The notes under the pieces were generated by a model that had not been told where the DNA came from, did no database searches, and was given only the letters and a program-made list of their open reading frames with translations. A stretch of DNA of 64,000 nt from Variovorax boronicumulans. GTDB lineage: Bacteria > Pseudomonadota > Gammaproteobacteria > Burkholderiales > Burkholderiaceae_C. How positions within the stretch are numbered: position 1 is the stretch's first letter; each line of letters opens with the position of its first letter. The stretch is from contig NZ_VEDO01000009.1 in NCBI RefSeq assembly GCF_007677875.1, positions 62,001 to 126,000 of the forward strand, written 5' to 3'. The translations under genes and the position numbers were made by a program. This document shows, piece after piece, positions 50,648-59,049 of the stretch.

Positions 50648-52759
50648 TCAGCGACCTGCCATCCGCTCGGCGATCATCTTCGGCGTGATGAACACCAGCA
50701 TCTCCGTCTTGTTGGAGGTGCGCGTGCGGCTCTTGAACAGGTTGCCGGCGATCGGGATGTCGCCCAGCAACGGCACCTTCGTCACGTCGTCGTTCTCGGT
50801 CAGCTCGAAGATGCCGCCAATCACGACCGTGCCGCCGTTCTCAACCAGCACCTGGGTCTTGATGTGCTTGGTGTTGATCGCGAAGCCGGCCGAGGTGCTC
50901 TGGCCCACGCTGTCCTTGTTCACGTCCAGGTCCAGAATGATGTTGCCCTCGGGCGTGATCTGCGGCGTCACCTCCAGCTTGAGGTTGGCCTTGCGGAAGG
51001 CGATCGAGGTCGCGCCGCTCGAGGTGGCGACCTGGTAGGGCAGCTCCGTGCCCTGCTCGATCAAGGCCTTGGTCTGGTCGGCCGTCACCACGCGCGGGCT
51101 CGAGACCACCTTGCCCTTGCCATCGGCTTCCATGGCCGATAGTTCCAGCGTGAGGAAGCGGCCGACACCTTCGCGGAAGATCGACACGGCGAAGCTGGCC
51201 GCCTCGGTCGCGCTGCCCTGGGCCGTGGCCGGCAGGTTCACGAAGTTGCTGCTGGTGTTGATGGCGTTGCCGTTCGCCGCGGCCGTGGCGTTGCTGTAGC
51301 TGGTGCCGGCCACGATGCGGTTGCCCCCGCCGATGCTGTAGCCGTTGCCGTTGCCGCCCCCCAGGCGCACGCCCAGCGACTTGCCGAAGGTGTCGGAGGC
51401 CTCGACGATGCGCGCCTCGATCAGCACCTGGCGCACGGCCACGTCGAGCTTCTTGATCAGTTCGTTGACAGCCTCCAGCCGGCTCGCCACGTCGGTCACG
51501 AAGAGCTGGTTGGTGCGCGGCTCGGGGATCGCCGTGCCGCGGCTGCTCAGGAAGCGGCTGTTGCCCGTGGTGCCGGTGCCGCCACCGCCCGCGTTGGTGA
51601 TCTGCGCGGCGATGTCGGTCGCCCGCGCATAGTTCATCTGGAACGACTGGGTGCGCAGCGGCTCCAGGTTCTCCAGCGCCGCGGCGGACTCCAGGTCCTT
51701 CTTCTTGCGCGCGTCGATCTCGTCCTTGGGCGCGATCCACAGCACGCTGCCGCTCTTTTCCATGCCCAGGCCCTTGGCATCCATGATGATCTGCAGGGCC
51801 TGGTCCCAGGGCACGTCCTTGAGCCGCAGCGTCACCGCGCCGGTGACCGAGTCGGAGGTCACCACATTGAAGTTGGTGAAGTCGGCGATCACCTGCAGCA
51901 GCGCCCGCACCTCGATGTTCTGGAAGTTCAGCGACAGCTTCTCGCCGCTGAAGCCCGGCCCCTGGCTCAGGCGGTTCGGGTCGACGCGCTGCGGCCGCAC
52001 CTCGACCACGAACTGGCCTTCGCTCTGGTAGGCACTGTGTTCCCAGTTGCCGCGCGGCTCGACCACCATGCGCACGCGGTCGCCGACCTGGAAGGTCGAG
52101 ATGGTCTGCACCGGCGTGCCGAAGTCGCCCACGTCCAGCCGGCGCCGCAGGCCTTCGGGCAGCGAGGAATTGAGGAATTCCACGACCAGGCTTTGGCCCT
52201 GCTGGCGCACGTCCACGCCGACCTGGCTGTTGCCCAGGCCCACGATCACGCGGCCGGTGTTGTCGCTGCCGCGCCGGAAATCGAGATCGCGCAATGCCGC
52301 CCGGCCCTGCGCACCGGCATCGGGGAACACCGGCGCAGGGCTGGCCGGCAGCGCCGAGGCCACCGGGTCCAGCACGATCAGCACGGAGTTGCCCTGCAGC
52401 AAGGCCTTGTACGAGGTGGCCTGCTTGAGGTTGAGCACCACGCGCGACCGGTCGCCCACGCTGAGCACGCTGGCCGAGCGCAGGTTGCCCTGGTTGATGT
52501 CGATGGGCGTGCGCGGCATGGTGCTGGCCACGCCTGTGAAGTCCAGCGCGATGCGCGCCGGCGACTGGATCGCCACGCCGGCCGGCAGGGCAGCCGGGGC
52601 TTCGCTGAGGTCGATGCGCACGATCTCGGAGCCGTTCTGCACCGCGCCGGTGACCGACTGGATCGCCGGCACGGCCCAGGCGCCGCAGCAGGCCAGCGCC
52701 AGCCCGAACGCTGCAAGGCCTCGCGCCACGATGCCGGAACGGTGGTTGTGCTTGTTCAT
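50648..52759 (-). CDS. pilQ: Type IV pilus secretin PilQ
   Basis: A 703-residue secretin precursor starting MNKHNHRSGIVARGLAAFGL, with a signal peptide cleaved near AWAVPA. Two AMIN domains occupy roughly residues 30-230, then a secretin/TonB short N-terminal domain (SLNFQNIEVRALLQVIADFT, residues about 285-345), N-domain and the C-terminal secretin domain (VLIEARIVEASDTFGKSLGV to RTSNKTEMLVFITPKMI). It forms the outer-membrane pore for the pilus. It overlaps pilP by 4 bases. Confidence 0.96.
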   Translation of the reverse strand: MNKHNHRSGIVARGLAAFGLALACCGAWAVPAIQSVTGAVQNGSEIVRIDLSEAPAALPAGVAIQSPARIALDFTGVASTMPRTPIDINQGNLRSASVLSVGDRSRVVLNLKQATSYKALLQGNSVLIVLDPVASALPASPAPVFPDAGAQGRAALRDLDFRRGSDNTGRVIVGLGNSQVGVDVRQQGQSLVVEFLNSSLPEGLRRRLDVGDFGTPVQTISTFQVGDRVRMVVEPRGNWEHSAYQSEGQFVVEVRPQRVDPNRLSQGPGFSGEKLSLNFQNIEVRALLQVIADFTNFNVVTSDSVTGAVTLRLKDVPWDQALQIIMDAKGLGMEKSGSVLWIAPKDEIDARKKKDLESAAALENLEPLRTQSFQMNYARATDIAAQITNAGGGGTGTTGNSRFLSSRGTAIPEPRTNQLFVTDVASRLEAVNELIKKLDVAVRQVLIEARIVEASDTFGKSLGVRLGGGNGNGYSIGGGNRIVAGTSYSNATAAANGNAINTSSNFVNLPATAQGSATEAASFAVSIFREGVGRFLTLELSAMEADGKGKVVSSPRVVTADQTKALIEQGTELPYQVATSSGATSIAFRKANLKLEVTPQITPEGNIILDLDVNKDSVGQSTSAGFAINTKHIKTQVLVENGGTVVIGGIFELTENDDVTKVPLLGDIPIAGNLFKSRTRTSNKTEMLVFITPKMIAERMAGR

Positions 52760-53310
52760 TTGACTTTCTCCTGCAGCTGCAGACTCGCCGCCCGCTCGAT
52801 CCACTCACCGCTGCCGTCCTGCACGATCTCGCGCAGGATCACCTCCGCTTCGTCGATCTTGGTGACTTTTCCGTAGTTCTGGCCCAGGTGTTCGCCCACC
52901 CGCACCTGGTACAGCAGGTTGTCCACGCGGACCAGCGCGACCGGCGCGCCGGCGCGCCGCAGACTGCCGACCATGGTCATGGAATCCAGTGGATAGGCTT
53001 CCAGCGGCTCCTTGCGGCGCGCCAGCTCGGGGCCGATCAGCCCGCTGTTGGTCGCGCTGGGCGCCGCGTCCTGCCGCAGCACCGACGCCAGCCGCTGCTG
53101 GCTGAACGGGTCGACGGAGGATTCCTGCGTGTACGCCTGCGGCACGAACTGCTTGGGCGCCGACAGCGGCGTCACCTTGGTGCGCACCTGGCTGCGCCGC
53201 TCGGCCATCCATTGCTGCAGTTCGTCCTGGTCGCTGCCGGCGCAGGCCGCCAGCAATGCGGTCGCAGCCAACAGTGCGGCCCGGCCGGCCAGACGCGGCC
53301 GCCGGATCAC
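52756..53310 (-). CDS. pilP: Type IV pilus lipoprotein PilP
   Basis: A 184-residue lipoprotein precursor with lipobox LAAC and lipidated Cys23 (MIRRPRLAGRAALLAATALL). The C-terminal beta domain (residues about 105-175, DSMTMVGSLRRAGAPVALVR, GQNYGKVTKIDEAEVILREI) is the HR domain that binds PilQ. It links the PilNO complex to PilQ. It is coupled to pilO by a 4-base overlap. Confidence 0.95.
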   Translation of the reverse strand: MIRRPRLAGRAALLAATALLAACAGSDQDELQQWMAERRSQVRTKVTPLSAPKQFVPQAYTQESSVDPFSQQRLASVLRQDAAPSATNSGLIGPELARRKEPLEAYPLDSMTMVGSLRRAGAPVALVRVDNLLYQVRVGEHLGQNYGKVTKIDEAEVILREIVQDGSGEWIERAASLQLQEKVK

Positions 53311-53981
53311 TTGCCCGCCCCCTTGGCCGGCGCCTTCTGGGCGGCGATTTCGTCGGCATCCAGGTAGCGGAAGGTGCGCGCCGTGGCGTCCATGGTCAGC
53401 GTGCCATCACGCGCGGGCACGATGGCGATGTTGTTCAAGGTCACGATGCGCGAGAGATTGGCCACGTCGGCCGCGAAGGCTCCGATGTCGTGGAAGCGGC
53501 CCGTCACGCGCAGGGCGATCGGCAGTTCGGCGTAATAGGGGCGCACCACGACCTGGCCCGGCCGGAACAGGTCGAACTGCAGGCTGCGCCCCAGGCCGGC
53601 CTGGTTCACGTCGGACAGCAGCGCCGCCATCTCGGCCTTGCTGGGGAGCTGGCGCTCGAGTTGCGTGACGTATTGCTGGATCTGCTCGCGCTGCTTCTTG
53701 AGCGCATCCAGGTTCACGGCCTTGACCAGGCGCGTCTCATAGGCCTGGCGCAGCTCCGCTTCCTTGTTCTGCTCGGCGATCAGTTCGTCTTCGAAGCTGC
53801 TCAGGTAGGCGAACCAGGCCACGGCCAGCACGGCCACGGCCACGAAGGCCAGCAGCAGCACGCGCGGCAGCGGCGGCCACTGTGAAGGGTCGGACGGATG
53901 CAGGTTGCGGAACTGCGCAGCGACCTGGGCCTGCAGCGCGGCGAAATCGAGGGAGCGGGCCTTCTTGGAGGGGGTCGCCAT
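53307..53981 (-). CDS. pilO: Type IV pilus inner-membrane protein PilO
   Basis: A 224-residue protein: a cytoplasmic N-terminus (ATPSKKARSLDFAALQAQVA), one TM helix (VLLLAFVAVAVLAVAWFAYL), a coiled coil (QNKEAELRQAYETRLVKAVN, KKQREQIQQYVTQLERQL), then a ferredoxin-like periplasmic domain. It pairs with PilN. It follows pilN by 14 bases. A frame on the other strand is a shadow. Confidence 0.95.
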   Translation of the reverse strand: MATPSKKARSLDFAALQAQVAAQFRNLHPSDPSQWPPLPRVLLLAFVAVAVLAVAWFAYLSSFEDELIAEQNKEAELRQAYETRLVKAVNLDALKKQREQIQQYVTQLERQLPSKAEMAALLSDVNQAGLGRSLQFDLFRPGQVVVRPYYAELPIALRVTGRFHDIGAFAADVANLSRIVTLNNIAIVPARDGTLTMDATARTFRYLDADEIAAQKAPAKGAGK

Positions 53982-53995
53982 GGCGCAGTGCTTCC

Positions 53996-54622
53996 TCAGG
54001 GTTTCGCCGGTGCCGGGGCCGGCGCCGAAGCAGCTTTGGCAGCCGCCTCGACCTCGCTGGCGCGCACCAGGCGCACACGCAGGTTGAAATTGGCCACGCG
54101 GCGGTTGTCGCGTGCGCCCAGGGCCACGTTGCCGGCGACGATCTCGGCCAGGTCCGGCTTGGACAGCCAGGGCGTGTTCTCGGCCAGGTTGCGCAGCAGC
54201 TCGGAGATGCGCTCGTTGGACTGGGCCACGCCCTGCAGCGTGACGGCCTGGTCGTCCTGCTTGAGGCTGGTGATGTAGACCCCGTCGGGCAACTGCTTGA
54301 CGAGCTCGTTGAGCAGGTGCACGGGCAGGTTGCGGTCGGCCTGCAGGTCTTCCACCGCCTTCTGGCGTGCCGTGAGCGCCGTGATCTCCTGCTCGATCGT
54401 GGCGATCTCCTTGATCTGCACGTCCAGCACCTGGATCTGCGACTGCAGGAACCGGTTGCGCTCCTGCTGGGTTTCGACGCGTGCCTGAAACCAGAGATAA
54501 ATCGCGCCGGCCAAGGCCAGGCCCACCAGGGCGGCCACGCCCAGCATGACCTGGAAAGCCTCCTTGCGGGCTTTGCGTGCCGCCTCGCGGTGCGGCAACA
54601 GGTTGATGCGGACCGTCGTCAT
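53996..54622 (-). CDS. pilN: Type IV pilus inner-membrane protein PilN
   Basis: A 208-residue protein starting MTTVRINLLPHREAARKARK, whose INLLPHR motif binds PilM. It has a single TM helix (VMLGVAALVGLALAGAIYLW), a coiled coil and a ferredoxin-like periplasmic domain. The C-terminus is an Ala/Pro tail. Its ATG overlaps pilM by 4 bases. Confidence 0.95.
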   Translation of the reverse strand: MTTVRINLLPHREAARKARKEAFQVMLGVAALVGLALAGAIYLWFQARVETQQERNRFLQSQIQVLDVQIKEIATIEQEITALTARQKAVEDLQADRNLPVHLLNELVKQLPDGVYITSLKQDDQAVTLQGVAQSNERISELLRNLAENTPWLSKPDLAEIVAGNVALGARDNRRVANFNLRVRLVRASEVEAAAKAASAPAPAPAKP

Positions 54623-55695
54623 GGGAATCTGCGCAGCGCCAGGCCGCACGACGTCAGATAGGAAGGCGCCTCGCGCCCCATGCGCGCGGTGCGCACATCC
54701 TTGCCCATCTCCATGCCATCGAAGGGATTGGCCAAGCTGCACGGGAAGGAGGAGTGCAGCGTGACGGCTTCCGTCAGCCCTGCCAGAGGCGCCGAGCCGC
54801 CGGCCAGCATCACATGGTCGACCGTGTTGTGCGGGGTGCTCGTGAAGAAGAACTGCAGCGCCCGCGCGATCTCCTGCGACAGCCCTTCGACGAAGGGGGC
54901 GAGCACGCTGCTGGCGTAGTCGGGCGGCAGCTCGCCGCTGCGCTTCTTCTGCTCGGCCTCCTCCACCGAGAAGCCGTACTGGCGCACGATCAGTTGGGTC
55001 AGTTGCGCGCCGCCGAAGGCCTGATCGCGGTCGTACAGCACCTCGCCATCGCGCAGCACCTGCATGCTGGTGGTCATCGCGCCGATCTCGAACAGGGCCA
55101 CGATCTGGCCCGCGCCTTCGTTCGGCAGCTGCGCGACCAGCCGGCCGACGGCCAGGCGCGAGGCGAAGGACTCGATGTCCAGCACCACCGGGTTCAGGCC
55201 CGCGGCCTCGGCCAGGCCCTGGCGGTCCTGCACCTTTTCCTTGCGCGAGGCCGCGATCAGCACCTCCACGTCGCCGGTGCCGCCCCTGCTGGGGCCGATC
55301 ACGCAGAAGTCCAGGCTGACCTCGTCGAGCGAGAAGGGGATGTATTGGTTGGCCTCGGACTCGACCTGGAACTCCATCTCCTGCTCGGTCAGGCCGCCGG
55401 GCAGTGCGATCTTCTTGGTGATGACGGCCGAAGGCGGCAGCGCCATGGCCACGTTCCTGGTGCGCGTGCCGCTGCGCTTGACGAGCCGGCGCAGCGCCTG
55501 CGCCACCTCGTCGAACTTCTCGATGTTGCCGTCCGTGATCCAGCCGCTCTCCAGCGGTTCGATGGCGCAACGCGTCAGCACCAGGCGCCCGGCGGGATCA
55601 TGGTCCAGCTCCACCAGCTTGATGCTGGACGAACTGATGTCGATCCCCAGCAGCGGGGCCGGTTTACGGCTGAACATCGTCCCCAAAGAGATCAA
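54619..55695 (-). CDS. pilM: Type IV pilus assembly protein PilM
   Basis: A 358-residue actin/FtsA-fold ATPase. The start is read as TTG at 55693-55695 (MISLGTMFSRKPAPLLGIDI), since other pilM genes I recall encode a similar N-terminus; the ATG at 55677 is the alternative. ATP-site motifs are GIDISSSSIKLVEL, FEIGAMTTSMQVLR and the C-terminal MLAGGSAPLAGLTEAV. It binds the PilN N-terminus in the cytoplasm. It is the first gene of pilMNOPQ, divergent from the PBP1A gene. Confidence 0.93.
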   Translation of the reverse strand: MISLGTMFSRKPAPLLGIDISSSSIKLVELDHDPAGRLVLTRCAIEPLESGWITDGNIEKFDEVAQALRRLVKRSGTRTRNVAMALPPSAVITKKIALPGGLTEQEMEFQVESEANQYIPFSLDEVSLDFCVIGPSRGGTGDVEVLIAASRKEKVQDRQGLAEAAGLNPVVLDIESFASRLAVGRLVAQLPNEGAGQIVALFEIGAMTTSMQVLRDGEVLYDRDQAFGGAQLTQLIVRQYGFSVEEAEQKKRSGELPPDYASSVLAPFVEGLSQEIARALQFFFTSTPHNTVDHVMLAGGSAPLAGLTEAVTLHSSFPCSLANPFDGMEMGKDVRTARMGREAPSYLTSCGLALRRFP

Positions 55696-55708
55696 TCAAG
55701 GCCCCTGA

Positions 55709-55773
55709 ATTGCTCAGAAATAGCTACAAATACTGACAAGCTTTATGGATGCTATCAGCAACAGTTTGGGCCG
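55709..55773. repeat. Possible degenerate copy of a Comamonadaceae intergenic repeat
   Basis: The divergent pilM/PBP1A intergenic DNA is notably AT-rich here: it has AATTGCTCAGAAATAGCTAC followed by a segment with GCTTTATGGATGCTATCAGC and AACAGTTTGGGCC. This pattern (AATTGCT...TAGCT...GCTATCAG...TTTGGG) looks like the short intergenic repeat I remember from Comamonadaceae genomes. It is a resemblance from memory, not a computed match. It also probably contains the pilM and PBP1A promoters. Confidence 0.3.
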
Positions 55774-55958
55774 GGAACCGCTTGTGTACGCCGCTGGGCG
55801 CGCGACGTTGGTAAAAGCAGACGCCTTTGGCCGCCCCAGCGGTCCGGATTTGTAACGGCCCGTGGACAGGCGCCCTGCGGAAATCCCGCGGCGCGCGGGT
55901 GGCAGGGCAAAATGACGGCCCGCTCCTGGTCCCGACCGGCGCCATCCCGCGAGTCTTT

Positions 55959-58361
55959 ATGCCTTCCAAGTCTTCCCCCGGCGACGCCGCCAAAGCCGCC
56001 CCCTCCACCCCGCGCAGCCCGTGGGCCTGGGTCGGCCGCGCGCTGGCCTGGCTGGTAGGCATCGCAGTGGCGGGGGTCGCGGCCCTGGCGCTGATGGTGG
56101 CCATCGCCCTGGCCGTGGCCTACCCGAACCTGCCGGACATTTCCGACCTGGCGGACTACCGCCCCAAGCTGCCATTGCGCGTGTATTCGGCCGACAACCT
56201 GCTGCTCGGTGAGTTCGGTGAGGAGCGCCGCAATCTCATGCCGATCGCCGAGATCCCCCAGGTCATGAAGGACGCCGTGCTGGCCATCGAGGACGCCCGC
56301 TTTTACGAGCATGGCGGGGTCGACTACAAGGGTGTGGCCCGGGCGGCACTGGCCAACCTGGGCAACGTGAAGAGCCAGGGCGCCTCCACGATCACCATGC
56401 AGGTCGCGCGCAACGTCTATCTTTCTTCCGAAAAGACATACACCCGCAAGATCTACGAGATCCTGCTGACCTTCAAGCTCGAGCACCTGCTCTCCAAGGA
56501 CAAGATCCTGGAGATCTACATGAACCAGATCTTCCTGGGCAACCGGGCCTACGGTTTCGCTGCCGCCTCGGAGACCTACTTCGGCCGCCCGCTCAAGGAC
56601 ATCACGATCGCACAGGCCGCCATGCTGGCCGGCCTGCCCAAGGCCCCCTCGGCCTACAACCCGATCAGCAACCCGAACCGCGCGCGCGTGCGCCAGCTCT
56701 ACATCATCGACCGCATGCTGGAGAACGGCTTCATCACCGCCGCCCAGGCCCAGCAGGCCAAGAACGAGGAACTGCGCATCCGGCCCGGCAACGAGGGCAC
56801 GCGCGTGCACGGCGAGTTCGTCGCCGAAACCGTGCGCCAGCTGATGTACGCGCAGTACGGCGACGCCACCTACACGCGCGGCCTGAACGTCACCACCACG
56901 CTCAACGCCAGCGAACAGATCGCTGCCTACAACGCGCTGCGGCGCGGCATCATGGATTTCGAGCGCCGCCAGATCTACCGCGGCCCCGAGAAGTTCGTGA
57001 CCCTGCCGGCCGGCGGCACCGAGCTGGAGGACGCCATCGACGACGTGCTGCTGAGCCATCCCGACAACGGCGACGTGCTCTCGGCCGTGGTGCTGGAAGC
57101 CACGCCCAAGCGCATCCTCGCGGTGCGCGGCAACGGCGACGAGGTCGAGATCACGGGCGATGGCCTCAAGCCCGCGCAGTCCGGTCTGGCCGCCGCCGCT
57201 CCGCCCAACATCAAGATCCGCCGCGGTGCCGTGATCCGCGCGGTCAAGACGCCCAAGAACACCTGGGAGATCACCCAGCTGCCCGAGGTCGAGGGCGCCT
57301 TCGTGGCCATGGACCCGCGCAGCGGCGCCGTGCGCGCGCTGGTGGGCGGCTTCGACTTCCAGAAAAACAAGTTCAACCACGCCACCCAGGCCTGGCGCCA
57401 GCCGGGCTCCAGCTTCAAGCCCTTCATCTATTCGGCGGCGCTGGAGAAGGGCTTCACGCCCGCCACCGTGGTCAACGACGCGCCGCTGTTCTTCGATGCG
57501 GGCTTCACCGGCGGCCAGCCCTGGGAACCGAAGAACTACGACGGCAAGTTCGACGGCCCGATGACGCTGCGCACGGGCCTGGCGAAGTCCAAGAACATGA
57601 TCTCCATCCGCGTGCTGCAGGCCGTGGGCGCCAAGAACGCGCAGGACTGGATCACGCACTTCGGCTTCGAGGCCGAACGGCACCCGGCCTACCTGACCAT
57701 GGCGCTGGGCGCGGGCTCCGTCACGCCCATGCAGATGGTGGCGGCCTACTCGGTGTTCGCCAACGGCGGCTACCGCGTCAATCCCTGGTTGATCGCCAAG
57801 GTGACCGACCACAAGGGCCGGGTCCTGGTGGAAACCCAGCCGCCGGTGCTCGACGAATCCATGCGCACCATCCCGGCCCGCAACGCCTTCGTCATGAACA
57901 GCCTGCTGAACGAGGTCACGCTGCGCGGCACGGCCGCACGCGCGCAGGCCACGCTCAAGCGCCCCGACGTGTACGGCAAGACCGGCACCACCAACGATGC
58001 CATCGACGCCTGGTTCGCCGGCTACCAGCCCACGCTGGCTGCCGTCACCTGGATCGGCTACGACCAGCCCCGCAACCTGGGTTCGCGCGAGACCGGCGGC
58101 GGCCTGTCACTGCCGGTGTGGATCAACTTCATGGAGACCGCGCTCAAGGGCGTGCCGGTCGCGGCGCTGACGCCGCCGCCGGGCGTGGTCAACAGCGGCG
58201 GCGAGTGGTTCTACGAGGAATACGCCCACAACGCCGGCGTCAACAGCCTGGGCCTGGAAACGCCGCTGCCCAACAGCAACGGCAACGGCAACGGCGGCAC
58301 GGTGGTGGCACCGCCGCCGGCGGAGGAGCGCAACCGCATCCTCGACCTGTTCAGGAACTGA
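55959..58361 (+). CDS. mrcA: Penicillin-binding protein 1A (bifunctional glycosyltransferase/transpeptidase)
   Basis: An 800-residue class A PBP. The start MPSKSSPGDAAKAAPSTPRS gives a short cytoplasmic tail before the TM helix (residues about 24-52). The GT51 domain has IEDARFYEHGGVDYKGVARA and QGASTITMQVARNVYL. The transpeptidase motifs are PGSSFKPFIYSAAL (Ser-x-x-Lys), SKN (GLAKSKNMIS) and KTGTTNDAID. A Gly/Asn-rich segment near the C-terminus and a charged end follow. It makes peptidoglycan in the inner membrane. The frame is open upstream of this ATG, but that part has no family match. It abuts cyaY end to end. Confidence 0.95.
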   Translation: MPSKSSPGDAAKAAPSTPRSPWAWVGRALAWLVGIAVAGVAALALMVAIALAVAYPNLPDISDLADYRPKLPLRVYSADNLLLGEFGEERRNLMPIAEIPQVMKDAVLAIEDARFYEHGGVDYKGVARAALANLGNVKSQGASTITMQVARNVYLSSEKTYTRKIYEILLTFKLEHLLSKDKILEIYMNQIFLGNRAYGFAAASETYFGRPLKDITIAQAAMLAGLPKAPSAYNPISNPNRARVRQLYIIDRMLENGFITAAQAQQAKNEELRIRPGNEGTRVHGEFVAETVRQLMYAQYGDATYTRGLNVTTTLNASEQIAAYNALRRGIMDFERRQIYRGPEKFVTLPAGGTELEDAIDDVLLSHPDNGDVLSAVVLEATPKRILAVRGNGDEVEITGDGLKPAQSGLAAAAPPNIKIRRGAVIRAVKTPKNTWEITQLPEVEGAFVAMDPRSGAVRALVGGFDFQKNKFNHATQAWRQPGSSFKPFIYSAALEKGFTPATVVNDAPLFFDAGFTGGQPWEPKNYDGKFDGPMTLRTGLAKSKNMISIRVLQAVGAKNAQDWITHFGFEAERHPAYLTMALGAGSVTPMQMVAAYSVFANGGYRVNPWLIAKVTDHKGRVLVETQPPVLDESMRTIPARNAFVMNSLLNEVTLRGTAARAQATLKRPDVYGKTGTTNDAIDAWFAGYQPTLAAVTWIGYDQPRNLGSRETGGGLSLPVWINFMETALKGVPVAALTPPPGVVNSGGEWFYEEYAHNAGVNSLGLETPLPNSNGNGNGGTVVAPPPAEERNRILDLFRN

Positions 58362-58691
58362 TCAGGCCTTGAAGACGAGCGCCTGGCCGGCCTGGGCGCT
58401 CGCGTCGCGCGAGAGCTGCGCGAAGAACTCGGCACCGCCCTTGGTGTCGCGCCACTGGCCGTCGGTGAAGCAGTAGTGGTAGCCGCCGGATTGGGCAGCC
58501 AGCCAGACCTCGTGCAGCGGCTTTTGCAGATTCACGATGATCTGGCTTCCGTTGGCAAAGGCCAGCGTGACCATGCCGCCCACGCGCTGGTTGTCCACGT
58601 CGGCATCGCTCTCGTCGTTGATGCGGTCGCAGCTGGCTTCCACGGCCGCCAGGAGCCGCTCTGCGCAGTCCATGAATTCGGGGTCGGTCAT
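58362..58691 (-). CDS. cyaY: Iron donor protein CyaY (bacterial frataxin)
   Basis: A 109-residue frataxin starting [20 protein letters not shown]. The acidic first helix and [20 protein letters not shown], then [20 protein letters not shown] and [20 protein letters not shown] with the conserved Trp are all there. It binds iron and regulates Fe-S assembly. It is divergent from lptM, with only 10 bases between start codons, and its stop codon abuts that of mrcA. Confidence 0.95.
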   Translation of the reverse strand: MTDPEFMDCAERLLAAVEASCDRINDESDADVDNQRVGGMVTLAFANGSQIIVNLQKPLHEVWLAAQSGGYHYCFTDGQWRDTKGGAEFFAQLSRDASAQAGQALVFKA

Positions 58692-58701
58692 AATTTCGCG
58701 G

Positions 58702-58932
58702 ATGTCCTCATTGCCAAAGATTCTAGGTGCGGCCTTGCTGGCACTGCTGGCTGCAGCCTGCGGCCAGAAGGGCGATCTCTATTACTCCAAGGACGCTGCG
58801 GCGCGCAACCGCGCCTCGCTGGGCCAGGCCCTGCGCCCGTCGATGCCAGCCTCCGCCACACCCGCGCCCGAGGCCCAGGTGCTGCCGCCGGTCGCGCCGG
58901 CGACCCAGCCGCTGCCGCTGCCGAGCAACTGA
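58702..58932 (+). CDS. lptM: LPS translocon maturation chaperone LptM (YifL-like lipoprotein)
   Basis: A 76-residue lipoprotein precursor starting [20 protein letters not shown], with lipidated Cys20 followed by the hallmark [11 protein letters not shown]. The rest is a Pro/Ala-rich tail. LptM helps LptD disulfide maturation in the outer membrane. It is a short gene upstream of lysA, a conserved pairing with cyaY on the other side. No clear ribosome site is visible, so a start at the in-frame ATG 30 bases upstream cannot be excluded. Confidence 0.9.
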   Translation: MSSLPKILGAALLALLAAACGQKGDLYYSKDAAARNRASLGQALRPSMPASATPAPEAQVLPPVAPATQPLPLPSN

Positions 58933-59049
58933 AGGGCGGGCGGCGCCAGCGCCGTTGAATTCAAGCCGCTGCCGGCCGCAGGCCTTGCTTTGCGCATGGC
59001 ATGGCGGGCGGGGCCTGCATAACATCTCCCTCTTTTCGCTGCCTGCCCC

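Noticed and set aside
55755-57812. 685-codon minus-strand frame over mrcA
   Set aside because: Shadow of the penicillin-binding protein gene; His/Gly/Arg-rich and without motifs.
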